From: Agromyces fucosus
GTDB lineage: Bacteria > Actinomycetota > Actinomycetes > Actinomycetales > Microbacteriaceae
NCBI RefSeq assembly: GCF_004134865.1
Contig: NZ_SDPO01000003.1
Span: forward strand, 496,001-560,000
DNA: 64,000 nucleotides
Reading direction: 5' to 3'
In this document: positions 36,432 to 44,897 of the stretch, one piece after another
How positions within the stretch are numbered: position 1 is the stretch's first letter
How the letters are laid out: every line of letters starts with the position of its first letter
Notes under the pieces: generated by a model
Seen by the model: the letters and a program-made list of their open reading frames with translations, nothing else
The model's database searches: none
Told to the model about the DNA's origin: nothing
Made by a program: the position numbers and the translations under genes

Positions 36432-36580
36432 GATCCGAACCCTTTCGATCTGTGGAGGCTGTCGAAGCCGATACTGGTCGCTCGTGCGATCGACGGCAAC
36501 CCCTGCGGGTGGTGGGTGCAGGCACGCGACCGGCTGTGCTGCTCACGCCCCGGGCGCTGCGTCTTGGCCGCGGCGGGGTC

Positions 36581-36634
36581 TTGACAGTCGCTGCAGGGCG
36601 TCGTATCTTTTAATCAATCAAATGGTTGATCAAC
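36581..36634 (+). promoter_or_regulatory. ArsR gene promoter and palindromic operator
   Basis: TTGACA (36581-36586), 17 nt, TATCTT (36604-36609) is an excellent housekeeping promoter. Immediately downstream lie ATCAATC-AAAT-GGTTGAT (36613-36630) and the perfect palindrome GTTGATCAAC (36625-36634), placed where a repressor would block initiation. Confidence 0.75.
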
Positions 36635-36655
36635 GAATGAGTTGGAAATAGGCGA

Positions 36656-37093
36656 ATGATCATCGATCCGGGTGCAGACCATCGGCTCGACCGTGCCTTC
36701 ATGGCGCTGGCCGACCCGGTGCGCCGCGGCATCATCGCGCGCCTCAGCCGGGGGCCGGCCACGGTCAACGAGCTTGCCGAACCGTTCGCGATCACCAAGC
36801 AGGCCGTCTCGAAGCACATCCAGGTGCTCGAGCACGCGGGGCTCGTCACGCGAACGCGTGACGCGCAACGCCGCCCGGTGCACCTCGACCCGGCCCAGCT
36901 CGAAGCGCTCACCGCGTGGATCGACCGCTACCGGCTGATCCACGAGCAGCAGTTCCGCTCACTGGACGCGCTGCTCGCCCAAGACCCCGGCGCCCACGCC
37001 GAGGCATCCGTCGCCCCAGTTGCGCCGAGCGCGCATGACGGCGACTCCGCTGAGCCCGGAACGGCAGCCGGGCACGCCAGAGAAGAGAACTGA
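36656..37093 (+). CDS. ArsR-family HTH regulator
   Basis: A 145-residue regulator with the typical start LDRAFMALADPVRRGIIARL and recognition helix FAITKQAVSKHIQVLEHAGLV. No metal-binding Cys cluster is present. This is the ArsR/SdpR subtype that partners SRPBCC genes. The C-terminal 30 residues are Ala/Pro-rich. The SRPBCC gene starts 1 nt after its stop. The AT-rich palindromes at the promoter suggest autoregulation. Confidence 0.92.
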   Translation: MIIDPGADHRLDRAFMALADPVRRGIIARLSRGPATVNELAEPFAITKQAVSKHIQVLEHAGLVTRTRDAQRRPVHLDPAQLEALTAWIDRYRLIHEQQFRSLDALLAQDPGAHAEASVAPVAPSAHDGDSAEPGTAAGHAREEN

Positions 37094-37094
37094 A

Positions 37095-37568
37095 ATGACG
37101 AACCCCGTCACCATCACCGCGCCCGAAGGCCTGCCCTTCATCGAGATCGAGCGAGAGTTCGATGCCCCCGTCGCCGCCGTCTTCAACGCGCACCGCGACC
37201 CCGAGCTCGTCAAGCGTTGGCTCGGACCCAACGGCTACGACATGCAGGTCGAACGCTGGGACTTCGTGCCGCAGGGCGGATACCGCTACGTGCACGTCGA
37301 CGCCGACGGCGAGAAATACGCCTTCAACGGCACCTTCCACTCGGTGCGCGAGAACGAGTTCGCGGTGCAGACCTTCGAGTACGAGGGCTTCCCCGATGTC
37401 GTCGCCGTCGAGTCGATCGCGTTCGAAGACCTCGGCGGCGGGCGCACGCTGCTCCGCATCCACTCCACCTACCCGAGCCTCGAGGCCCGCGACGGCATGG
37501 TCCAGAGCAACATGGAGCTGGGTGTCCGCGAGGGCTACGAGCGCCTCGACGGTGTGCTCGCCGCCTGA
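37095..37568 (+). CDS. SRPBCC (AHSA1-like) domain protein
   Basis: A 157-residue START-like fold protein: FIEIEREFDAPVAAVFNAH, PELVKRWLGPNGYDM, GGYRYVHVDADGEKY and the C-terminal GVREGYERLDGVL. These proteins bind hydrophobic ligands in a deep pocket; the ArsR-SRPBCC pair is common in actinobacteria but its ligand is unknown. ATG 37095 is coupled to the ArsR stop. The VOC gene follows 51 nt later. Confidence 0.92.
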   Translation: MTNPVTITAPEGLPFIEIEREFDAPVAAVFNAHRDPELVKRWLGPNGYDMQVERWDFVPQGGYRYVHVDADGEKYAFNGTFHSVRENEFAVQTFEYEGFPDVVAVESIAFEDLGGGRTLLRIHSTYPSLEARDGMVQSNMELGVREGYERLDGVLAA

Positions 37569-37619
37569 CGGCCCCACCGACTCCGCCACCACGAACACCG
37601 CACCGAACGGAGCATCCTC

Positions 37620-38060
37620 ATGGACTGGACACTGGAAGTCGTCATCGTCCCGGTGAGCGACCTCGACCGCTCGATCGCGTTCTATCGCGACCAGGTCGGA
37701 TTCGACCTCGACCACGACACGCGCAACGGCGACATGCACATCGCGCAGCTGACGCCCCGCGGCTCGGGCTGCTCGATCGTGATCGGCTCGCTGCCCTCGC
37801 AGAACGCCATGGCGCCCGGATCGCTGCACGGCGTGCAGCTCGTCGTCGCCGACGCAGCGGCAGCTCGCGACGAGTTGATCTCGCGCGGCGTCGAGGCGAG
37901 TGAGATCACCGTCTTCGACGAGCGCGACGGCGGCACCTTCTTCGGCTTCGCCGACCCCGACGGCAACACCTGGGCGGTGCAGCAGATCAGGGCCCGCGGC
38001 GAGCAGCCGCTCATCCCGGTGGAGGCGCGCCAGCGCTTCGGCGCCGAGCAGGAGGCCTGA
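37620..38060 (+). CDS. VOC family protein (glyoxalase/bleomycin-resistance type)
   Basis: A 146-residue VOC protein: LEVVIVPVSDLDRSIAFYRDQ, FDLDHDTRNGDMHIAQLTP, HGVQLVVADAAAARDEL and FFGFADPDGNTWAVQQI. Candidate metal ligands include the His and the Asp/Glu at the usual VOC positions. The substrate is unknown; it could be a dioxygenase, glyoxalase-like enzyme or ligand-sequestering protein. It follows ArsR and SRPBCC on the same strand and ends before a strong terminator, so the three likely form one operon. Confidence 0.9.
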   Translation: MDWTLEVVIVPVSDLDRSIAFYRDQVGFDLDHDTRNGDMHIAQLTPRGSGCSIVIGSLPSQNAMAPGSLHGVQLVVADAAAARDELISRGVEASEITVFDERDGGTFFGFADPDGNTWAVQQIRARGEQPLIPVEARQRFGAEQEA

Positions 38061-38080
38061 GGCGGCGTGCATTCGTCGAT

Positions 38081-38129
38081 CGGATGCCGCGGGGCGGCCC
38101 TCATCGAGGGCGGCACCCCGCGGCATCCG
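38081..38129 (+). terminator. terminator hairpin built from the GGATGCCGCGG word
   Basis: CGGATGCCGCGGGG (38081-38094) pairs perfectly with CCCCGCGGCATCCG (38116-38129); an inner GCCCTC/GAGGGC stem fills the loop. Confidence 0.8.
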
Positions 38130-38133
38130 CATG

Positions 38134-38181
38134 CCTGACCCGCACTCGCGGTCAGGGGCCCGCAGCGTCCTGCGGGTCAGG
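38134..38181 (-). terminator. second inverted repeat between convergent genes
   Basis: CCTGACCCGCA (38134-38144) pairs with TGCGGGTCAGG (38171-38181). The right arm overlaps the end of the GyrI-like gene (stop at 38177), so it probably terminates that gene. Confidence 0.6.
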
Positions 38182-38794
38182 CCGGCGCAACCGGCTGTCT
38201 GAGGATCGTCCGCAGCTTCTCGGGGGCGGTTCGCCGGGGGTCGCCGAGATACACCTCGTGGTGGCGCCCGTTGAACCGCAGGCCCTCGCCGGGCATGAAC
38301 TCGTCGTGCAGGCGTGCGAGGGTCGGGCCCTCGTCGTCGTACGACCCGAGGTGCAGCGTCTGCACCGAGCGGCCCTCCGCGAGCCGCTCGAAGCGCACGA
38401 GCCTCGCAGCCGGTGCCTTGGCCGTCGCCTTCGAGATCGACTCGGCGACGAGCTCGGGGGTGAGCCAGTCGGGCTGCCAGATCATCATCGTCCACGACCA
38501 GGCCGACTTCTCGCGCGTGACGAAGGTCGCGGGGTCGTCGGCGCTCCAGAGTCCCTCGAGGGGTCCGACGACGTAGTCGCGATCGAGCTCTCGCTTGCTC
38601 TGGAACTTGGCGGAGTACGACACGGCGTACAGCGCCTCGACAGCGGCGACGTATTCGGGCGCGCTGTTCGGATCGCCGTGCCCGTCGACCATGCAGTACG
38701 CGAGCTCCGGCACGTCGATGACCTCGAATCGGCCGCGCGGAGCCGAGTAGCAGGGGAGTTCGCGCTTCACGTCGTACTTGCCGGTCTGAGCCAT
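38177..38794 (-). CDS. GyrI-like small-molecule-binding domain protein
   Basis: A 205-residue protein: PRGRFEVIDVPELAYCMVDG at the N-terminus, YAVSYSAKFQSKRE, PLEGLWSADD, WSWTMMIWQP and LRFNGRHHEVYLGDPRR, the pattern of GyrI-like proteins (ligand-binding half of AraC/BmrR regulators) occurring without a DNA-binding domain. Start ATG 38794 gives the standard length. Stand-alone members may bind or hydrolyse small molecules. It diverges from the aldo/keto reductase at 38975. Confidence 0.88.
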   Translation of the reverse strand: MAQTGKYDVKRELPCYSAPRGRFEVIDVPELAYCMVDGHGDPNSAPEYVAAVEALYAVSYSAKFQSKRELDRDYVVGPLEGLWSADDPATFVTREKSAWSWTMMIWQPDWLTPELVAESISKATAKAPAARLVRFERLAEGRSVQTLHLGSYDDEGPTLARLHDEFMPGEGLRFNGRHHEVYLGDPRRTAPEKLRTILRQPVAPA

Positions 38795-38974
38795 GCCGAC
38801 AGCCTCACGTGCACCACCGACATGGCGCCCGGGCGCCGCGTCGGGCCGAGCGGTGTCACCCGCAGCGCGTGCGGTGGGCGCGCGCTCATGACACGATCGA
38901 CGCAGACCAGCCGGCGTCAGCCCGCCCTCGGCGTCCGTCCTCGGCGATCGTCCCCCGACCAGCACTGGAGCATC

Positions 38975-39964
38975 ATGCAGACTCGCACCCTCGGCCGCAC
39001 CGCCCGAACGGTCTCGGTCATCGGCCTCGGCACCTGGCAGCTCGGCGCCGACTGGGGCGAGGTCGCCGAGGGCGACGCCTTCGCCGTGCTCGACGCGGCG
39101 CACGACGCCGGCGTCACGTTCTTCGACACGGCCGATGTCTACGGCGACGGGCGGAGCGAATCGCTCATCGGCGCTTGGCTCCGAGCGAATCCGGGCTCGG
39201 GCGTCACCGTCGCCACGAAGATGGGCCGGCGGATGCCGCAGGAGCACGCCAACTACTCGGCCGAGCACTTCCGGGGCTGGGTCGACCGCTCACGCGCGAA
39301 CCTCGGCGTCGAGACGCTCGACCTCGTGCAGCTGCACTGCCCGCCGACGACCGTCTACGACGACGACCGGGTCTTCGACGCCCTCGACGCCCTCGTCGAC
39401 GACGGCTCGATCGCCGCCTACGGCGTGAGCGTCGAACGCGTCGACGAGGCGCTCGCCGCGATCGCACGGCCGAATGTCGCGACCGTGCAGATCATCCTCA
39501 ACGCGTTCCGGCTGAAGCCGCTCGACGAGGTGCTGCCGGCCGCCGTCGCGGCGGGCGTGGGCATCATCGCCCGGGTACCGCTCGCGAGCGGGCTGCTCTC
39601 CGGCCGGTACACGAGCGACACGATCTTCGCCGCGAACGACCACCGCAGCTTCAACCGGCACGGCGAGGCCTTCGACGTCGGCGAGACCTTCTCGGGGGTC
39701 GACTACGAGACGGGCGTGCGCGCGGCATCCGAATTCACCGAGCTCGCTCGCGACGCCGCCCCGACCGCGACGCCCGCGCAGGTCGCCCTCGCCTGGATCG
39801 CGTCGCAGCCGGGCGTGAGCTCGGTGATCCCCGGTGCGCGCTCGCCGCAGCAGGCCCGCGCGAACGCAGAGGCCGGGTCGCTGCAGTTGCCGCCGTCGTT
39901 CGACGGGGCGGTGCGCGAGCTCTACGACCGCGAGATCCGGGCCGCCGTGCACGAGCGCTGGTAG
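38975..39964 (+). CDS. aldo/keto reductase (YajO/Tas-like type)
   Basis: A 329-residue AKR: LGRTARTVSVIGLGTWQLG at the start, tetrad Asp51, Tyr56 (DTADVYGDG), Lys82 (ATKMG) and His121 (VQLHCPP), GVSVERVDEAL, ASGLLSGRY and the C-terminal SVIPGARSPQQARANA. Substrates are probably carbonyl compounds; a physiological role is not readable. ATG 38975 sits 4 nt after GGAG. It is divergent from the GyrI-like gene and followed by 540 bp of repeat-bearing intergenic DNA. Confidence 0.92.
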   Translation: MQTRTLGRTARTVSVIGLGTWQLGADWGEVAEGDAFAVLDAAHDAGVTFFDTADVYGDGRSESLIGAWLRANPGSGVTVATKMGRRMPQEHANYSAEHFRGWVDRSRANLGVETLDLVQLHCPPTTVYDDDRVFDALDALVDDGSIAAYGVSVERVDEALAAIARPNVATVQIILNAFRLKPLDEVLPAAVAAGVGIIARVPLASGLLSGRYTSDTIFAANDHRSFNRHGEAFDVGETFSGVDYETGVRAASEFTELARDAAPTATPAQVALAWIASQPGVSSVIPGARSPQQARANAEAGSLQLPPSFDGAVRELYDREIRAAVHERW

Positions 39965-40507
39965 CGCCCCGGCGGCCCGTCACCCCGGCGCAGCCGCGCC
40001 GCCGCGCATCGACGCCGCTCCCGCCGCGCCTCGCCCTGGCGCAGCGGCGCCGCCGCGCCTCGCCGCCCCGCGCCATGGGCTGGGGATCACTCGTGTCGCA
40101 CGGGACCACTCGTATCGCACAGGACCCTGGATATCACGGGTCCCGTGCGACACGAGTGGTCCTGAGTTCTCCCGGCTGGGGCAGTTCCAACGCCAGCCGG
40201 CCCCAGCACAGCCCGTCAGCCCGTCAGCCCGTCACCCGGCCCGCCCCAGTCCACGCACCTGCCCGCCCGCCCGCTCCGCGACACCGCACCGAGAAATCGG
40301 CGGAAATGCCCCCATTTCGGGTCACAACGTCGATACGCTGCACAGGTGTGGTGTTAGCGGGGGGCTGACAGTGACGATTTCGGGTGCATCGCGCGGCGAC
40401 TCATCGCCGTGCCCTGCGAACAGGCCCGGCGTTGCCGCGAACCTCCTTCGACCCGTCGAGCAGACGGGCAGATCCGAACACTCGGTCCGTACGAAGGAAG
40501 GAATCGA
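39965..40507. other. 543-bp intergenic region with several repeats
   Basis: No gene is supported. It contains imperfect GCCGCGCC-rich direct repeats (39987-40075), the long inverted repeat at 40088-40158, three tandem CAGCCCGT units (40209-40232), a small GAAATG/CATTTC hairpin near 40302-40319 and a TACGCT box (40334-40339) that may be the -10 for the next gene. Confidence 0.6.
40088..40158. repeat. long inverted repeat, family A, copy 1
   Basis: CACTCGTGTCGCACGGGACC (40088-40107) is matched by its exact reverse complement at 40139-40158. Between them a degenerate direct copy ACTCGTATCGCACAGGACC (40108-40126) and a GGATATC spacer occur. A second copy of the same arms lies at 49226-49285. Confidence 0.9.
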
Positions 40508-41299
40508 ATGATCACCAAACGAGTCATGGCGTTCGAGCACAGCGGGGCCTCGGGCGGGCAGCTCGAGGCGGGCCGGGGCAGGTTCCGGGTCGACCGGATG
40601 CTCGGTCTCGCGCTCACCGGCCTGATCGTGGCCACGATCGGCATCGCCGGACAGGCGCAGAGCGCCGAGGCGGCCGCCGACCTCTCCCATTCGAAGCAAC
40701 TCGCGATCGCCGAGGTCGGCGGTCAGGTCGGCATCGGCGCGACGGGGCTCGATGTCACGGCCCTCCGGGGGGCCGCGGCAGCGCGTTCGGCGACTGAGGC
40801 GCTACGCGGTGCACAACCGCTCGTCGCCGAGGCGGGCGCCGAACTCGGCGCAGCGGGGGTCGCCGGGCTCGTGTCCTTGAGCACCGCCGTGATCGCCCAG
40901 CTCGGAGCCGGGAGTTCGGCTGCCGCGGTCGTGACGACCGCCGCCGAGCTCCGCGCCGAACAGGGCGCGGTGGGCGCAGCACTCGCGGCGCACCGGCAGG
41001 CGGTCGCCGCGCAGCTCGCCGCAGAGGCGGCGGCGGCCCAGGCGGCGGCCGACGCCGCGGCCCAGCAGGTCGCCGACGAGGGCGACGACTGGTCGGGCGG
41101 GTCGGATGCCGCGGCATCCGCTTCCGGTGAGGCGACGGGCGAGGCCGCTGCGGCCGCCCCCGCCGCGAACCCGTACACGTCCGAGTTCTACCCGGGCCTT
41201 CCGGCTGCACCTCGCGATGAGGACTGCGGGCCGTGCACCGGCAAGGAGATGGTGCCCGTGTACTACAACGGCAAGTACGTCTGGGGCTGCGACGCCTGA
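40508..41299 (+). CDS. membrane-anchored or secreted alanine-rich protein
   Basis: A 263-residue protein. A 35-residue basic N-terminus precedes a membrane/signal segment (LGLALTGLIVATIGIAGQ), then a long Ala-rich, mostly helical region (about 60-200) that could form a coiled coil or rod, a Ser/Ala/Glu linker and a C-terminal head PRDEDCGPCTGKEMVPVYY ending WGCDA with three Cys. ATG 40508 follows AAGGAAGGA. The rod-plus-head layout suggests a surface or septal protein; I do not recognise a named family. It is convergent with the phosphoketolase and followed by a terminator. Confidence 0.8.
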   Translation: MITKRVMAFEHSGASGGQLEAGRGRFRVDRMLGLALTGLIVATIGIAGQAQSAEAAADLSHSKQLAIAEVGGQVGIGATGLDVTALRGAAAARSATEALRGAQPLVAEAGAELGAAGVAGLVSLSTAVIAQLGAGSSAAAVVTTAAELRAEQGAVGAALAAHRQAVAAQLAAEAAAAQAAADAAAQQVADEGDDWSGGSDAAASASGEATGEAAAAAPAANPYTSEFYPGLPAAPRDEDCGPCTGKEMVPVYYNGKYVWGCDA

Positions 41300-41314
41300 C
41301 CCGACGGTATTCGC

Positions 41315-41344
41315 GGCGGGCGCTCGGGAGACCGGGCGCCCGCC
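41315..41344. terminator. bidirectional terminator
   Basis: GGCGGGCGCTCGG (41315-41327) pairs with CCGGGCGCCCGCC (41332-41344) with one mismatch and a GAGA loop, between convergent genes. Confidence 0.82.
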
Positions 41345-41366
41345 GTCGTCGTGAGACGGCGGATGG

Positions 41367-43874
41367 CTACGCCGGAGGAGACGGCGCGAAGCGCCAGCCC
41401 GTGATCCAGTCGGGATCCTCGCCGTGCTCGTACGCGTACTCTCGGGCGGCGCTTCGAGCCGCGTGCCATTCGTCGGCGATCTCCGCGATGCCGGTGGCGC
41501 CTTCGAGGCCGGGCACGCGGTGCAGCACGTCGAGCGCCAGCCGGTACCGGTCGAGGTCGTTCAGGTGCAGCATGTCGAACGGCGTGGTCGTGGTGCCGCG
41601 CTCGACGAACCCCCGTACGTGGATGTTCGCGTGGTTCGTGCGCCGGTAGGTGAGCTGGTGGATGAGCGACGGGTAGCCGTGGAACGCGAAGATCACGGGT
41701 GCCGAGCGGGTGAAGATTGCATCGAATCCGGCACCGGGCAGGCCGTGCGGATGGTGCTGCGGGTCCTGCAGGCGCATGAGGTCGACGACGTTCACGAGGC
41801 GCACGCGAAGGTCGGGCAGTCGATCGCGCAGGAGCAGCGCCGCCGCGATCGCCTCGGTCGTCGGCACGTCGCCGGCGCACGCGATCACGACGTCGGGCTC
41901 GGATGCCGCGGCATCCGCTCGGTCGAAGCCGGGCTCGTTGCCCGCCCACTCCCACACGCCGAGACCCGCCTCGACGTGCGCCGCGGCCTCGGCCGGATCG
42001 AGCCACTGCGGTTGCGGCTGCTTGCCGGCCACGACCACGTTGACCCGGTTCTGCGTGTCGAAGGCGTGCCGCATCACCTCGAGCAGCGTGTTCGCGTCGG
42101 GCGGCAGGTAGACGCGCACGGTGTCCGCCTGCTTGTTGACGACGACGTTCAGGAACCCCGGGTCCTGGTGGGAGAAGCCGTTGTGGTCCTGCCGCCACAC
42201 GTGGGAGGAGAGCAGGTAGGTGAGGCTCGCGACGTCGCCCCGCCAGGGCACCTGCTTCGCGGACTCGAGCCACTTCGCGTGCTGGTTGAACATCGAGTCG
42301 ACGATGTGGATGAACGCCTCGTAGCTCGTGATGAGCCCGTGCCGCCCCGTCAGCAGATACCCCTCGAGCATGCCCTGCATGAGGTGCTCGCTGAGCGCCT
42401 CGATGACGCGGCCCTCGCGCGCGAGGTGTTCGTCGAGCGGATGCATCGCCTCCGCCCAGACCCGATCGGTGACCTCGAACACCGCGCCGAGGCGGTTCGA
42501 AGCCACTTCGTCTGGGCCGAAGAGGCGGAAGTCGTCGGGGTTCACGCGCATCACCTCGGCGAGCCACTCGCCGAGCACGCGGGTGGCCTCGGCGGAGTCG
42601 CCGCGCTCGCCGGGGTCGACGGCGACGGCATGCCTGTCCAGCGGCGGGAGTGTGAGCGGGCGGGCGATGCCGCCGTTCACGTGAGCGCTGGTGTTCGCGC
42701 TCATGCGCAGCTCGCCGTCGGGACGCAGGGTGTCGAGGGCCTGCGCCGGGCGCCCCTCGCCGTCGAAGAGCTCCTCGGGGCGGTACGAGCGGAGCCACCC
42801 CTCGAGCATCGCGAGGTGCTCGGGATTCTCGCGCACGCCGGCGAGCGGCACCTGGTGCGCGTGGAACGTGCCCTCGACCTGCACGCCGTCGACGACGCCC
42901 GGGCCGGTCCAGCCCTTCGGGGTGCGCAGCACGATCGCGGGCCAGCGCGGCGCGGTCTCGGCGAACGCGCCGGCCGCGGCATCCGCCCGGATCGCGGCGA
43001 TGCGCTCGTAGGCGACGTCGATCGCGTCGGCCATGCGACCGTGCACGGCCATCGGGTCCTCGCCGTCGAACCCGCCCGTCACGAGCAGCGGCTCGTAGCC
43101 GTTGCCGCGGAAGAAGTCGACGAGCTCCGCCTCGGGGATGCGGGCCAGCAGCGTCGGGTTCGCGATCTTGAACCCGTTCAGGTGCAGGATCGGCAGCACC
43201 GCGCCATCCGTCACCGGGTTCAGGAATGAGTGGCAGCGCCAGCTCGCCGCGAGCGGACCGGTCTCGGCCTCGCCGTCGCCGATGACGCACGCGACCACGA
43301 GGCCCGGGTTGTCGAGTGCCGCGCCGTAGGCGTGCATGAGCGAGTAGCCGAGCTCGCCGCCCTCGTTGATCGAGCCGGGGGTCTCGGGTGCCGCGTGCGA
43401 CGGGATGCCGCCGGGGAACGAGAACTGGCGGAACAGCCGATGCATGCCGTCGCGGTCGGCGGTGACCGCCGGGAACAGCTCGGAGTAGGTGCCGTCGAGC
43501 CAGGTGTTCGCGACCATCGCCGGCCCGCCGTGACCGGGGCCGCAGACGTAGATCGTCGGCGTGCCGCGTTCGACGATCGCCCGATTGAGGTGGGCGTAGA
43601 CGAGGTTCAGTCCGGGGGAGGTGCCCCAGTGGCCGAGCAGGCGCGGCTTGATGTCGCCGGGCTCGAGCGGGCGGGCGAGCAGCGGGTTCGCCATCAGGTA
43701 GATCTGGCCGACGCTCAGGTAGTTCGCGGCGCGCCACCAGGCGTCGACGACCTCGAGCGGCACGGATGCCCCGCGCTGATGCCGTTCGCGTCCGCGCTCT
43801 CCCGGTTCGCGACCGGGTTCGTGTTCGCGCTGCCGGTGCTCCTGGTGCTCGTCGTGCTCGCCTTCCTCGGACAT
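41367..43874 (-). CDS. xfp: phosphoketolase (xylulose-5-P/fructose-6-P)
   Basis: An 835-residue thiamine-diphosphate enzyme that splits xylulose 5-phosphate or fructose 6-phosphate into acetyl phosphate and a shorter sugar phosphate. Motifs: [47 protein letters not shown] and [12 protein letters not shown] in the ThDP-binding half; [12 protein letters not shown] and [11 protein letters not shown] later. Length is near the family's usual 790-830, with about 35 extra N-terminal residues rich in His, Glu and Arg. A later start would remove that extension. No acetate kinase or phosphotransacetylase gene is adjacent. It diverges from the DUF1353 gene. Confidence 0.95.
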   Translation of the reverse strand: MSEEGEHDEHQEHRQREHEPGREPGERGRERHQRGASVPLEVVDAWWRAANYLSVGQIYLMANPLLARPLEPGDIKPRLLGHWGTSPGLNLVYAHLNRAIVERGTPTIYVCGPGHGGPAMVANTWLDGTYSELFPAVTADRDGMHRLFRQFSFPGGIPSHAAPETPGSINEGGELGYSLMHAYGAALDNPGLVVACVIGDGEAETGPLAASWRCHSFLNPVTDGAVLPILHLNGFKIANPTLLARIPEAELVDFFRGNGYEPLLVTGGFDGEDPMAVHGRMADAIDVAYERIAAIRADAAAGAFAETAPRWPAIVLRTPKGWTGPGVVDGVQVEGTFHAHQVPLAGVRENPEHLAMLEGWLRSYRPEELFDGEGRPAQALDTLRPDGELRMSANTSAHVNGGIARPLTLPPLDRHAVAVDPGERGDSAEATRVLGEWLAEVMRVNPDDFRLFGPDEVASNRLGAVFEVTDRVWAEAMHPLDEHLAREGRVIEALSEHLMQGMLEGYLLTGRHGLITSYEAFIHIVDSMFNQHAKWLESAKQVPWRGDVASLTYLLSSHVWRQDHNGFSHQDPGFLNVVVNKQADTVRVYLPPDANTLLEVMRHAFDTQNRVNVVVAGKQPQPQWLDPAEAAAHVEAGLGVWEWAGNEPGFDRADAAASEPDVVIACAGDVPTTEAIAAALLLRDRLPDLRVRLVNVVDLMRLQDPQHHPHGLPGAGFDAIFTRSAPVIFAFHGYPSLIHQLTYRRTNHANIHVRGFVERGTTTTPFDMLHLNDLDRYRLALDVLHRVPGLEGATGIAEIADEWHAARSAAREYAYEHGEDPDWITGWRFAPSPPA

Positions 43875-44078
43875 GGCTTCCCCTGTCGACTCGAGTGCAC
43901 TTCGAGCCTAGGTCGGTCGTGGTGCCGGCACCACCGAGAGTCTCGAGCGGCTCGGCTCGTGCGGTGCCGGCGCCGGCGCGCTTCGCGGCGGCGCTCCTGC
44001 TCGGCTGAGCCCCGACGGCGGTGGTCGGGAGCAGGATGGGCGGTGGGGGAGCGCCCGCCCGAAAGAAGGAGACCCGCG

Positions 44079-44801
44079 ATGCCATTCCTCACCGACGACG
44101 ATCGGCCGCTCGGCGAACTGCTGCTCGCCCAGCGCCCCGCCGACGGGCATCGCTTCCAGGTGCGCGCGCCGTTCGCCTACGTCGACCCGGTGAGCGGGCT
44201 GCGCTACGAGGTGCCGGTGCAGGATGCCGCGGGCGACGACTCCGACCTCGCGTCCGTGCCGAGCGTGCTCTGGGGGCTCGTCGCGAGCTACGGTCGCCAG
44301 TCGGCGCCGGCTCTGCTGCACGACCGCCAGTCGGTGCTCGCCGCACGGCTCGGCGATCGGCAGGCCGCCCTCGCGCAGCGCCGCGTCGACGACCGGGTGT
44401 TCCGCACGGCGCTGCGGGAGCAGCGGGTTCCGCTGCTCCGTGCCGCGGTGATGTGGGCGTGGGTCTCCGCGGATCGAGAGCGGCAGTTCGGCGGTGCCGC
44501 CGGCGCGGTGTTCGTCGGGCAGGCGGTGCTCGGCGGCATCGTCGTGGCCGGGGCATCCGTCGCCGCGTTCTGGAATCCGCTGTGGCTCGCGCTGCTCGTC
44601 GTCGTCGCCGTCGCCGCGTTCGCGTGGGGCCGGCTCGCGGCGCCGCAGCTCGTGCTGGCGTTCTCGATCGGGTGGCTCGGGCCGTTCGTGCTCGTGCAGG
44701 TCGCGGCGGTCGTGCCGTTCCGGCTCGTGGAGGCCGCGGTCGAACTCGTCACGGGCGGCGACCCCGCCGGTGTGTTCCGGCCGACGGTGCGCGGGCGCTG
44801 A
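44079..44801 (+). CDS. membrane protein with N-terminal DUF1353 domain
   Basis: A 240-residue protein. Residues 15-110 follow the DUF1353 pattern (DLASVPSVLWGLVASYGR, APALLHDRQ), a domain often found in phage or plasmid contexts. The C-terminal half has three hydrophobic segments (AVLGGIVVAGASVAAF, LALLVVVAVAAFAW, LAFSIGWLGPFVLVQVAAVV). ATG 44079 follows AAGGAG. No phage genes are near, so this appears to be a host-adapted, membrane-tethered version. Function unknown. Confidence 0.82.
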   Translation: MPFLTDDDRPLGELLLAQRPADGHRFQVRAPFAYVDPVSGLRYEVPVQDAAGDDSDLASVPSVLWGLVASYGRQSAPALLHDRQSVLAARLGDRQAALAQRRVDDRVFRTALREQRVPLLRAAVMWAWVSADRERQFGGAAGAVFVGQAVLGGIVVAGASVAAFWNPLWLALLVVVAVAAFAWGRLAAPQLVLAFSIGWLGPFVLVQVAAVVPFRLVEAAVELVTGGDPAGVFRPTVRGR

Positions 44802-44897
44802 GTCGCCGTACCCTCGCCCCCAAGCGTTCTGACGACGGTTTGCGCCACGGAGGACGGCGAGCGCGTGTCCTCCCACACGCAAGAGGTCGCGTGAGTC

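Noticed and set aside
40209-40232. Three tandem CAGCCCGT units considered as a CRISPR-like array
   Set aside because: Units are 8 bp with no spacers, and no cas genes occur in the window.
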